Assembly (NCBI GenBank): GCA_902805995.1
Contig: CADCUU010000149.1
Location: forward strand, 1 to 17,616
Direction: 5' to 3'
Source of the DNA: an uncultured Rubellimicrobium sp.
Lineage (GTDB): Bacteria; Pseudomonadota; Alphaproteobacteria; Rhodobacterales; Rhodobacteraceae
DNA length: 17,616 nt
Below are positions 1-6,179 of this stretch, piece by piece. The position numbers were made by a program, and so were the translations under genes. Under the pieces are notes generated by a model. It was not told where the DNA came from, searched no databases, and saw nothing but the letters and a program-made list of their open reading frames with translations. Numbering within the stretch: position 1 is the first letter of the stretch; each line of letters begins with the position of its first letter.

Positions 1-281
1 ACCGGGGGAGCGCGCGGATGGGGCTGCATCAGGACCGGGACGAGGCGGACCTGTCGCAGCCCGTGGTCTCCATCTCCCTGGGCGACGAGGCGCTGTTCCG
101 GGTCGGATCGGTGGAGCGCGGCGGGTCGACAGAATCTGTCTGGCTGCGGTCGGGGGATGTCTGCGTGATCGGCGGCACGGCGCGGCTCGTCCATCATGGA
201 ATCGACCGGGTGCGGGACGGGTCGTCGGACCTGATTCCAGGAGGCGGGCGGATCAACCTGACGCTGCGGGTGGTAACCTGA
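1..281 (+). CDS. alkB: AlkB-type 2-oxoglutarate/Fe(II) dioxygenase, C-terminal part (5' end outside window)
   Basis: AlkB enzymes reverse N-alkyl damage such as 1-methyladenine and 3-methylcytosine by oxidative demethylation, using Fe(II), 2-oxoglutarate and oxygen. Only the last ~93 residues are present; the frame is open to the window edge (first whole codon at base 3), so the ATG at 18 is internal. The visible part carries the whole catalytic C-terminal half. The iron ligands are in LHQDRDE (His codon 27-29, Asp codon 33-35) and the second His of RLVHHGIDRV (codon 195-197). The 2-oxoglutarate-binding arginines are the two in GGRINLTLR (codons 249-251 and 267-269), spaced six residues apart as in E. 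coli AlkB RYNLTFR. VVSISLGDEALFRVG matches the family's central strand. The frame ends in TGA at 279-281. Family assignment is secure; substrate preference cannot be judged from this fragment. Confidence 0.93.
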   Translation, partial: RGSARMGLHQDRDEADLSQPVVSISLGDEALFRVGSVERGGSTESVWLRSGDVCVIGGTARLVHHGIDRVRDGSSDLIPGGGRINLTLRVVT

Positions 282-296
282 GCGGGGGATCCCCGC
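282..296 (+). terminator. Weak hairpin just after alkB
   Basis: A stem GCGGGG (282-287) with a GAT loop pairs with CCCCGC (291-296), beginning at the first base after the alkB stop codon. There is no T-run behind it, so intrinsic termination is uncertain. The position directly after a stop codon is the main support. Confidence 0.3.
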
Positions 297-384
297 CGAG
301 GGGCTGACGGACGGGGAACGCCATGCTCCGCTCCGCCTTTCCCTCGCGGCCGAAGGAAGGCCGTTGCCAGGGAGTTGTAGACCG

Positions 385-654
385 ATGGACCAGAACGATC
401 AGCAGAGCCAGTCCCTCCAGCGCCGCTATCAGGTGCGCGAGGTGACGCAGTACCAGGCGTCCTGGGTGGAGCAGGGGCGCGGGGAAGAGGGGCGGTTCAC
501 GCTCCAGCTCATCCTCGACAACGGCGTGGAGGAGTACATCCTCGACGTGGACAGCGACGATATGGAGCCGCTGCTCGTGCTTCTGGCGCGCAGCAAGCAC
601 ACGACCTTCGACCTTGAGCGCAAGGTGCTGATGTTCTCGAACCTCAAGGCCTGA
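385..654 (+). CDS. Small conserved-looking protein of unknown function
   Basis: An 89-residue acidic, soluble protein starting MDQNDQQSQSLQRRY and ending MFSNLKA. I do not assign a function. The start at ATG 385 is chosen because GGAG at 371-374 lies ten bases upstream; an in-frame TTG at 364 has no such site. The N-terminus is Gln-rich and probably disordered. From about residue 18 the protein reads as a compact alpha/beta domain: YQVREVTQYQASWVEQG, a glycine-containing turn, FTLQLILDNGVEEYILDV as a beta hairpin, DDMEPLLVLLARS as a helix, and TTFDLERKVLMFSNL as a final strand pair. There is no signal peptide, membrane segment or Cys motif. It lies 103 bases after alkB and converges on the next gene, with only 18 bases between the stops. 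The well-placed ribosome site and ordered fold pattern argue that it is a real gene. Confidence 0.75.
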   Translation: MDQNDQQSQSLQRRYQVREVTQYQASWVEQGRGEEGRFTLQLILDNGVEEYILDVDSDDMEPLLVLLARSKHTTFDLERKVLMFSNLKA

Positions 655-672
655 CCGGCCCGGCAGCCGCGC

Positions 673-1293
673 CTACCGGGGCAGCAGGAGGCAGCAGCCG
701 CTCTGCACCTCCTCGCCCCGGTTCCAGATCAGGGCGGCGAAGCCATAGGGACGGTCGCTCATCCCGTCGGAGCATTCACGGCGCATCACCGTGACGTCGC
801 GGGTCTGGCCGCCGTCGTCATAGGCCAGCACGAAGGCGTCGGGGGTTTGGGCGTGTCCTAAGGGACGCAGCGGGCGCGCGGGTTCGTCCGGGGCCTCCCA
901 GGTGGCGCCATCCTCGCGCAGCTCGACGCTCCAGAAAGGTTCTGTGCCGAGGCAGCGGAGGGGGAAGGGAATGGCGGCAGGGTCGTCGTCGAGGGCGAGA
1001 AATCGGGTGGAAGCCCAGCCCTGGCCCTCGGGGCGGGGAAGCAGGGCCCAGGCCCCGTCGTCGGACAGGGCGATGACTTCCACTCCGGTCGCGTCGGGCG
1101 GGAGTTCTGCCAGGATCGGCGCGGCGGGGTCGGGGGCGGCGCGGATGTTGAGCACATCATCGGCAGCGACGCCCGTGACGGAAAAGCGGGCGGGCAGGTT
1201 GGTGGAGACGGGCAGAGCCTGCTCGGCCCGGACAGGAAGGGCCAGCGCCATGGTGAGCAAGAGCGTCAGGAGGACCTGAAAAGGCAGGGTCAT
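673..1293 (-). CDS. Secreted SH3-domain protein with C-terminal GTEPFW domain
   Basis: A 206-residue exported protein. Start ATG at 1293 is preceded by GGAG five bases upstream; a longer frame to 1389 has no better site and would mask the signal peptide. Residues 1-23 are a signal peptide (hydrophobic LLTLLLTMALALP, cleavage near VRA-EQ). Residues ~40-102 look like a bacterial SH3 domain (LNIRAAPDPAAPILAELPP, then WALLPRPEGQGWASTRFL), a fold often used to bind peptidoglycan or other envelope ligands. Residues ~108-204 form a second domain with RCLGTEPFWSVEL and RECSDGMSDRPYGF, motifs I associate with uncharacterised envelope proteins related to COG3650 and META-associated lipoproteins. Four cysteines (114, 174, 200, 201) could form disulfides. 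There is no lipobox. It is divergent from cysQ. The biological role is unknown. Confidence 0.8.
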   Translation of the reverse strand: MTLPFQVLLTLLLTMALALPVRAEQALPVSTNLPARFSVTGVAADDVLNIRAAPDPAAPILAELPPDATGVEVIALSDDGAWALLPRPEGQGWASTRFLALDDDPAAIPFPLRCLGTEPFWSVELREDGATWEAPDEPARPLRPLGHAQTPDAFVLAYDDGGQTRDVTVMRRECSDGMSDRPYGFAALIWNRGEEVQSGCCLLLPR

Positions 1294-1338
1294 GGCTTCT
1301 CCGCGGGGACCCCGGACGGGCGCGCGGGGCGGGGGTCC

Positions 1339-1367
1339 TTGCCGATCCTGCGCAGGGTCAGCATAAG
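1339..1367 (+). promoter_or_regulatory. Candidate sigma-70-type promoter for cysQ-kdsB
   Basis: TTGCCG at 1339-1344 and CATAAG at 1362-1367 are separated by 17 bases, each matching four of six consensus positions. Transcription would begin near 1374, leaving a ~27-base leader before the cysQ ATG. On the opposite strand CGGCAA (1384-1389) and AGCATA (1360-1365) could be the -35 and -10 of the divergent SH3 gene with 18-base spacing, so the two -10 boxes would overlap. This is pattern matching only. Confidence 0.4.
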
Positions 1368-1380
1368 GGCGGGACCCGCC
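1368..1380. promoter_or_regulatory. Inverted repeat at the proposed cysQ transcription start
   Basis: GGCGGG (1368-1373) and CCCGCC (1375-1380) form a perfect 6-base inverted repeat around a single A. It sits directly downstream of the proposed cysQ -10 box, between the divergent promoter elements, where a repressor would act. GC-rich dyads occur by chance in DNA of this composition. Confidence 0.3.
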
Positions 1381-1400
1381 TTGCGGCAACGGAGGAGCCC

Positions 1401-2201
1401 ATGGACTTCGACCTTCTCGCCGAGACCATGCGGCGCCTGGCCATCGAGGCCGGCGAGGCGATCATGGATATCTACCGCGCGCCTGACCTGGGCGTCGAGC
1501 TCAAGGCTGATGCCTCGCCCGTGACGGCGGCCGACCTTGCGGCCGACCGGATCATCAGCGCGGGGTTGCGCGCGGCCTTTCCGGATATGCCCCTTGTGAC
1601 CGAGGAACAGGCGGCGACGCATGGGGCGCTGTCCGGCGACTTCCTGATCGTGGACCCCCTCGACGGCACCAAGGAGTTCGTGCAGCGGCGCGGAGACTTC
1701 ACGGTGAACATCGCCTATGTGCGCGGCGGCGTGCCGATCCGGGGCGTGGTCTATGCGCCGGCCAAGGAGCGGCTGTTCTACACGAACGCGGTGGGCGACT
1801 CCGTGGAGGAGGACGGCACGCATGACGCGACACGCGTGGGCCTGTCCGTGCCGATCCGCGTGGCGGAGCCGGACAATGCCGGGCTGCGGGTGGTCGCATC
1901 CAAGAGCCACCGGGACGCGGCGACAGACGCCTATATCGGGCATTACGCGGTCGCGGATTTCAAGAGCGCCGGGTCCTCGCTGAAGTTCTGCCTCGTGGCG
2001 ACCGGTGAGGCCGATCTCTACCCGCGCCTCGGCCGCACGATGGAGTGGGACACGGCGGCGGGGCAGGCGGTGCTTCTGGGCGCGGGCGGGCAGGTGGTGC
2101 GCTTCGACGACCACAGCCCGCTCGTCTACGGCAAGCCGGGTTACGAGAACCCGTTCTTCATCGCCCTTGCGCCGGGCGTCGCGCTGCGCCCCGCGGAATG
2201 A
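1401..2201 (+). CDS. cysQ: 3'(2'),5'-bisphosphate nucleotidase CysQ
   Basis: CysQ removes the 3'-phosphate from adenosine 3',5'-bisphosphate (PAP), the by-product of sulfate assimilation and sulfotransfer, and can act on PAPS. It belongs to the lithium-sensitive, Mg-dependent inositol-monophosphatase superfamily. At 266 residues it has normal family length and all metal-site motifs: SPVTAADLAAD (Asp45), TEEQ (Glu68-Glu69), VDPLDGTKEF (84-93), and MEWDTAAGQAV (Asp217). The start is firm, with GGAGGAG at 1391-1397 just ahead of ATG 1401. It is the first gene of a run; its TGA overlaps the next ATG by ATGA (2198-2201), which implies translational coupling to the kdsB-like gene. Coupling PAP removal to a sugar-nucleotide enzyme would fit a sulfated or Kdo-type surface polysaccharide, but that is inference. 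Confidence 0.95.
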   Translation: MDFDLLAETMRRLAIEAGEAIMDIYRAPDLGVELKADASPVTAADLAADRIISAGLRAAFPDMPLVTEEQAATHGALSGDFLIVDPLDGTKEFVQRRGDFTVNIAYVRGGVPIRGVVYAPAKERLFYTNAVGDSVEEDGTHDATRVGLSVPIRVAEPDNAGLRVVASKSHRDAATDAYIGHYAVADFKSAGSSLKFCLVATGEADLYPRLGRTMEWDTAAGQAVLLGAGGQVVRFDDHSPLVYGKPGYENPFFIALAPGVALRPAE

Positions 2202-2998
2202 GCACCCTCCTCGTCATCCCGGCCCGCCATGCCTCGACCCGGTACCCGGGCAAGCCGCTCGCGCTGCTGCGTGGGGCGACGGGGGAGGCGAAGTCGCTGC
2301 TACAACGGTCCTGGGAGGCTGCGTGCGCGGTGCAGGGTATCGGCCGCGTGGTGGTCGCCACCGAGGATGAGCGGATCCGCAGCCATGCCATGGGCTTCGG
2401 GGCGGAGGTGGTCATGACCTCGGACCGGCACCGCAACGGGACGGAGCGCTGCGCTGAGGCGCTGGAGACGCTGGGCGGGGGTCATGACATCGTGGTGAAT
2501 CTGCAGGGGGACGCGCCGCTGACGCCGCCCTGGTTTGTGGAGGACCTTGTCGCGGGGTTGCGGGCGGCACCAGACATGGAGGTCGCGACGCCGGTCCTTC
2601 GGATGGACGGGGCGGCGCTGGACGGGTTCCTCCAGGATCGGCGCGAGGGGCGCGTGGGCGGGACCACGGCGGTCTTTGGGGTAGGGGGCCGGGCGCTCTA
2701 CTTCTCCAAGGAGGTCGTGCCGTTCACCGGCCGGAGCTATGGGTCTCTGGAGCCCACGCCGGTGTTTCACCATGTGGGCGTCTACGCCTACCGGCCCGAG
2801 GCCCTGCGGGCCTATGGCGGGTGGGAGCCAGGGCCGCTCGAAACGCTGGAAGGGCTGGAGCAGCTCCGCTTTCTGGAGAATGGGCGGCCCGTGCTATGTG
2901 TCGAAGTGGAGGCGCGGGGGCGCGAGTTCTGGGAGCTCAACAACCCGTCCGACATCGCCCGGATCGAGGGCATGATGGCAGGCATGGGGATGGCCTGA
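2198..2998 (+). CDS. kdsB: Divergent KdsB-like CMP-sugar (3-deoxy-manno-octulosonate-type) cytidylyltransferase
   Basis: A 266-residue nucleotidyltransferase of the CMP-Kdo synthetase family, which activates 3-deoxy-D-manno-octulosonate with CTP for transfer to lipid A or capsule. ATG 2198 overlaps the cysQ stop. Recognisable elements are the nucleotide-binding N-terminus LVIPARHASTRYPGKPLA (5-22), ATEDERI (54-60), DRHRNGTERCAEA (76-88), VNLQGDAPL (100-108, metal Asp104), HHVGVYAYR (191-199) and the helix ETLEGLEQLRFLENG (215-229). It departs from the usual sequence in three places: an insertion after PGKPLA (ALLRGATGEAKSLLQRSW), QGDAPLTP instead of QGDEPLI, and WELNNPSDI where family members have DTPEDL, so the second metal-binding Asp appears to be Asn. 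It is therefore a separate subgroup whose exact sugar substrate may differ from Kdo. The superfamily call is firm; the substrate is less sure. Confidence 0.82.
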   Translation: MSTLLVIPARHASTRYPGKPLALLRGATGEAKSLLQRSWEAACAVQGIGRVVVATEDERIRSHAMGFGAEVVMTSDRHRNGTERCAEALETLGGGHDIVVNLQGDAPLTPPWFVEDLVAGLRAAPDMEVATPVLRMDGAALDGFLQDRREGRVGGTTAVFGVGGRALYFSKEVVPFTGRSYGSLEPTPVFHHVGVYAYRPEALRAYGGWEPGPLETLEGLEQLRFLENGRPVLCVEVEARGREFWELNNPSDIARIEGMMAGMGMA

Positions 2999-3021
2999 GA
3001 GGGGGCCAGACGGTTCGCTGT

Positions 3022-3049
3022 TTGCCGAAGCTACTTGCCGGGTTATGTT
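3022..3049 (+). promoter_or_regulatory. Candidate sigma-70-type promoter for galU
   Basis: TTGCCG (3022-3027) and TATGTT (3044-3049) lie 16 bases apart, each with four of six consensus matches, within the 88-base gap after kdsB. The predicted leader is about 30 bases. It suggests galU can be transcribed independently of cysQ-kdsB. Not tested. Confidence 0.4.
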
Positions 3050-3086
3050 TCCGTTCCTGAAACATCCGCGAGGAGCTAGGTTAACG

Positions 3087-3980
3087 ATGAAGCGCAAGGT
3101 CACGAAGGCGGTCTTCCCGGTCGCGGGTCTGGGAACCCGGTTCCTGCCGGCCACGAAGTCGGTCCCCAAGGAGGTTCTGACCCTCGTGGACCGTCCGCTG
3201 ATCCAATACGCCATCGACGAGGCCCGCGCCGCAGGCATCACGGATTTCATCTTCGTGACGGCCAAGGGCAAGTCGGCGCTTGAAGATTATTTCGACCACG
3301 CCACCGACCTTGAGGCCAAGCTGGAGGCCGATGGCAAGCACGACCTCGTGGAGGCGCTCCGGTCGTCCAACATGGAGTCGGGCTCCATCGCCTATATCCG
3401 TCAGCACAGGGCGCTGGGCCTGGGCCATGCGGTCGGCTGCGCGCGCCGGCTGATCGGGGACGAGCCCTTTGCCGTGATCCTGCCCGATGACGTGATCGCT
3501 GCCGAAAAGCCCTGCCTGCAGCAGATGGTCGAGGCCTATGCCGAAACCGGCGGCAGCATGGTCGCCGCGATGGAAGTCTCGCCCGCCCGCGCCTCGTCTT
3601 ATGGGGTGCTCGATATCGAGGACGATATGGGCAGCATGGTGTCCGTCAAGGGCATGGTGGAGAAGCCCAAGCCCGGGACCGCGCCGTCGAACCTTGCGGT
3701 GATCGGGCGGTATATCCTCGCGCCCACCGTGCTTGCGAACCTCGACCAGATCGTGCCCTCAGCCGGGGGGGAGCTGCAGCTCACCGACGCCATTGCCATG
3801 GAAATCGAGCAGGGGCGCGGTGTCTATGGCTACCGCTTCCGGGGCGAGCGCTTCGACTGCGGCTCCAAGGCGGGGTTCCTGCAGGCCACAGTGGCCTTTG
3901 GCCTGGCCCGGGAAGAGCTTCGTGAGGAGTTCCAGAGCTACCTGCACGAGATCGTCGCGATGCGGAAGGCGGCGCAGTAA
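3087..3980 (+). CDS. galU: UTP--glucose-1-phosphate uridylyltransferase
   Basis: GalU makes UDP-glucose from UTP and glucose-1-phosphate, a cytoplasmic precursor for LPS core sugars, exopolysaccharide, UDP-galactose and UDP-glucuronate. The 297-residue product is of normal length. The signature N-terminal loop is present (AVFPVAGLGTRFLPATKSVP, 8-27), followed by KEVLTLVDRPLIQY, VILPDDVIA, MVEKPKPG, GGELQLTDAI and RFDCGSKAGFLQATV near the C-terminus. ATG 3087 is chosen over the in-frame ATG at 3045 because homologues begin at MKRKVTKAVFP and AGGAG stands at 3071-3075; the 3045 codon would also fall inside the proposed -10 box. It follows the kdsB-like gene by 88 bases, consistent with a shared role in surface polysaccharide synthesis, and is followed by a terminator. 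Confidence 0.96.
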   Translation: MKRKVTKAVFPVAGLGTRFLPATKSVPKEVLTLVDRPLIQYAIDEARAAGITDFIFVTAKGKSALEDYFDHATDLEAKLEADGKHDLVEALRSSNMESGSIAYIRQHRALGLGHAVGCARRLIGDEPFAVILPDDVIAAEKPCLQQMVEAYAETGGSMVAAMEVSPARASSYGVLDIEDDMGSMVSVKGMVEKPKPGTAPSNLAVIGRYILAPTVLANLDQIVPSAGGELQLTDAIAMEIEQGRGVYGYRFRGERFDCGSKAGFLQATVAFGLAREELREEFQSYLHEIVAMRKAAQ

Positions 3981-4088
3981 GAACCATCGAAAGGGGGGCC
4001 CCCGACGCCCCCTACCGCCCCTTCATTGTGCTGTTCGATCAGCCCTGAAGGGCCCAGCGAGCTGCTGGTTCGGAGATGTTCTGACAAG

Positions 4089-4120
4089 GCCCGCAGCCTC
4101 TGGCGCGCGGGCTTGTTCTT
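4089..4120 (+). terminator. Rho-independent-type terminator between galU and ptsN
   Basis: GCCCGC (4089-4094) pairs with GCGGGC (4107-4112). The loop contains an inner GCC/GGC pairing, and the hairpin is followed by TTGTTCTT (4113-4120), giving a U-rich tail on the plus strand. The stem also lies 44 bases beyond the ptsN stop on the other strand, so it may serve both convergent transcripts, although its minus-strand tail is poorer. A second, shorter stem, AGGGGG (3992-3997) with CCCCCT (4008-4013), sits directly after galU without a T-run. The rest of the 175-base gap shows nothing recognisable. Confidence 0.65.
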
Positions 4121-4155
4121 GTGCGTGGAGGGTGCTTCAGGGACCCCGGCCCGGA

Positions 4156-4623
4156 TCAGGCCGCGAGGTTTCGCGGCCCGCTTTCGGTCAGGATCGTGTG
4201 CAGCGTCGCCGGATCCGTATTGGCCCGGAGCTTGACGCAGGTGGAAGTATCCCGGAGCGTCCGGGACACCAGGGCCAGCGCCTTGAGATGCTCCACCCCG
4301 GCCGAGGCCGGTGCCAGCAGGCAGAAGACGAGATCCACCGGCGCGCGGTCCACCGCGTCGAAGTCCAGGGGTTTCTCCAGCCGCAGGAACAGGCCCCGGA
4401 CCCGATCGAGTCCGTGGAGCCGCGCATGGGGCAGGGCCACACCGCGGCCCACGCCGGTGGGACCAAGGCCCTCGCGCTCAAGCAGGGCTTCAGTGACCGC
4501 CGGCGGTTCCAGATGCCAACAGGCGGCGGCCATCTCGGCCAGCTCCTGGAACAGGCGCCGCTTGCTGGGCGAGGAGGACAGGACCCTGACCCCCTCCGGC
4601 CGGAGGATTTCGGATAGATGCAT
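4156..4623 (-). CDS. ptsN: Nitrogen-PTS EIIA protein PtsN
   Basis: PtsN (EIIA-Ntr) accepts phosphate from NPr in the nitrogen phosphotransferase chain and regulates, according to its phosphorylation state, potassium transport and other targets; it does not transport sugar. The 155-residue product has the family's full length. The phosphorylated histidine is His66 in GRGVALPHARL. Other family signatures are LFQELAEMAA near the N-terminus and FCLLAPASAGVEHLKALALVSRTLRD in two adjoining stretches of the second half. It starts five bases after the hpf stop and is almost certainly co-transcribed with it, the usual hpf-ptsN pairing of proteobacteria. It is the last gene of the minus-strand run, followed by the hairpin at 4089-4112. 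Confidence 0.93.
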   Translation of the reverse strand: MHLSEILRPEGVRVLSSSPSKRRLFQELAEMAAACWHLEPPAVTEALLEREGLGPTGVGRGVALPHARLHGLDRVRGLFLRLEKPLDFDAVDRAPVDLVFCLLAPASAGVEHLKALALVSRTLRDTSTCVKLRANTDPATLHTILTESGPRNLAA

Positions 4624-4628
4624 CGGAG

Positions 4629-5246
4629 TCAGCCTTGGACGGCGGGTGAGCCGGATTCGATGCGGGGGTCGATCCAGCCGATATTGCCGTCTTCGCGACG
4701 GTAGACCACGTTGATGGCGCCACCCTTTTCGTTGCGGAATACGAGCACGGGAGCGTGCGACAGCTCCATCTGCATCACCGCCTCGCCCACGGTGAGCGAC
4801 GGCACCTTGGTTTCCATCTCGGCAATGATCGTCGGACCCTGATCGCCGTCGAGGCTGGCCTCGCCCTCGGGCGCGTCGTCTTCATCCTCGCTGAATGGCG
4901 CGAGGACGAAGCTGGAAGCCGGAGAGGTGTCCACGGGTTCCGCACGGTCGCGGTGATGGTCCTTGAGCCGGCGCTTGTGGCGGCGAAGCTGCTTGGCCAT
5001 CCGCTCCCGCGCCTGTTCAAAGGCGGCGTAGATCTCGGCCGCCTGGCCGTTGGCCTGGGCGGTGAGGCCGGTGCTCAGATGAACAAAGATCTCGCAGGCG
5101 AAGCCGAAGCCGTCGCGGGAAAAGGTCACGGTCCCGTCAGTGGGGCGGCCCGCATACTTGCCCGTGGACTCCGTCAGGCCGGAGCTCACATGGGCCTGGA
5201 GGGCCTCGCCGATGTCGATGTCCTTGCCGCTGACTCGGATGCGCAT
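4629..5246 (-). CDS. hpf: Ribosome hibernation promoting factor, long form
   Basis: Long HPF binds the 30S decoding region and, through its C-terminal domain, pairs 70S ribosomes into inactive 100S dimers during starvation. The 205-residue length and two-domain build mark the long form. Residues 1-100 are the RaiA/HPF domain (MRIRVSGKDIDIGEALQAHV, then YAAFEQARERMAKQLRRHKRR, rich in basic residues for rRNA contact). Residues ~101-140 are an acidic, flexible linker. Residues ~145-195 are the dimerisation domain (TKVPSLTVGEAVMQMELSH, VLVFRNEKGGAINVVYRRED, IGWIDP). ATG 5246 has a strong GAGGAG five bases upstream. It lies 129 bases after lptB, the widest gap in this run, so it may have its own promoter, as expected of a stationary-phase gene. 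Confidence 0.94.
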   Translation of the reverse strand: MRIRVSGKDIDIGEALQAHVSSGLTESTGKYAGRPTDGTVTFSRDGFGFACEIFVHLSTGLTAQANGQAAEIYAAFEQARERMAKQLRRHKRRLKDHHRDRAEPVDTSPASSFVLAPFSEDEDDAPEGEASLDGDQGPTIIAEMETKVPSLTVGEAVMQMELSHAPVLVFRNEKGGAINVVYRREDGNIGWIDPRIESGSPAVQG

Positions 5247-5266
5247 GTCATCTCCTCGGATCGGGT

Positions 5267-5288
5267 CGGCGGCCCGGACGGGCGGCCG
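5267..5288. other. GC-rich dyad in the hpf leader
   Basis: CGGC (5267-5270) and CCC (5273-5275) pair with GGG (5280-5282) and GCCG (5285-5288), leaving a small internal loop and a tight tip. The dyad is about 20 bases upstream of the hpf start. It could act as an lptB terminator or a leader structure, but has no T-run and may be incidental. Confidence 0.25.
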
Positions 5289-5375
5289 GTTGCTGATAGA
5301 TGCTCGCGCGGGCGCTGGTCGCGCTCGGGCGTTCGTTTCGGGGGGCCTTGGCCCGGCGCGTCACCGACGTCAAGG

Positions 5376-6179
5376 TCATGAGGACCGTCCCCCGGCGACG
5401 AGGTTGAGGTTCGTGCCCCGTGCCGTATCCAACGAGGCGCCGAAGCCCTGCCCGAGATAGACCCGCCGCACCGCCTCGTCGCGGACGACCTCGGCCACGG
5501 TGCCGGACATCAAGACGCGCCCGTCATGCAGGATGTAGGCGCGATCCACGATCCCCAGGGTCTCGCGCACGTTGTGATCGGTGATGAGCACCCCGATGCC
5601 ACGTCCTTTCAGTCCTTCGACAAGGGTCCGGATCTCGCCCACGGCGATCGGGTCCACGCCCGCGAAGGGCTCGTCCAGAAGGACATAGGCGGGGCGCGCG
5701 GCGAGGCAACGCGCGATCTCCACGCGCCGTCGTTCGCCGCCCGACAGAGCCAGCGCGGGGGCGCGGCGCAGATGGGTGATGCCGAATTCCGAGAGAAGCT
5801 CCTCAAGCCGGGCGCGGCGGGCGGGGGCGGGCTCGGAGAGTTCGAGGATCGCGAGGATGTTGTCCTCGACGGACAGGCCGCGAAAGATCGACATCTCTTG
5901 CGGCAGGTACCCCAGGCCCAGACGTGCGCGGCGGAACATGGGCAGGCCCGTCACGTCCTGCCCGTCGATGATAACCTGCCCGCCCTCGGGCTGCACGAGG
6001 CCCGCGATGGAGTAGAAGCAGGTCGTCTTGCCGCTGCCGTTGGGACCTAGGAGGGCCACAACCTCTCCGGGCGCGAGGTCGAGCGACACGTCGCGGATCA
6101 CCGGACGACGGCGGTAACTCTTGCGGAGGGAGCGGACCGACAGGCCCGTGCGGGATGGGGTCGTACGGGGTGAAGTCAT
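5376..6179 (-). CDS. lptB: LPS export ABC transporter ATPase LptB
   Basis: LptB is the cytoplasmic ATPase of the LptB2FG complex that extracts LPS from the inner membrane and pushes it onto the LptC-LptA bridge. The 267-residue product has a complete ABC domain: Walker A GPNGSGKT (45-52), Q-loop Gln94 in YLPQEMSIFRGLSV, signature LSGGE (145-149), Walker B YVLLDEPFAGVDP (165-177) and switch His202 in LITDHNVRETL, all typical of LptB. ATG 6179 is used; the frame runs further upstream but that part is the antisense-rich shadow of lptA. The start overlaps the lptA stop by ATGA (6176-6179), implying coupled translation. There is a ~16-residue N-terminal tail, and the C-terminus extends ~20 residues past the usual YLG end. 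Confidence 0.96.
   Translation of the reverse strand: MTSPRTTPSRTGLSVRSLRKSYRRRPVIRDVSLDLAPGEVVALLGPNGSGKTTCFYSIAGLVQPEGGQVIIDGQDVTGLPMFRRARLGLGYLPQEMSIFRGLSVEDNILAILELSEPAPARRARLEELLSEFGITHLRRAPALALSGGERRRVEIARCLAARPAYVLLDEPFAGVDPIAVGEIRTLVEGLKGRGIGVLITDHNVRETLGIVDRAYILHDGRVLMSGTVAEVVRDEAVRRVYLGQGFGASLDTARGTNLNLVAGGRSS

Noticed and set aside
3733..4617. Plus-strand open frame of 294 codons from inside galU through the ptsN region
   Set aside because: It runs out of frame through galU, crosses the terminator hairpin and is antisense to ptsN; no recognisable protein pattern.
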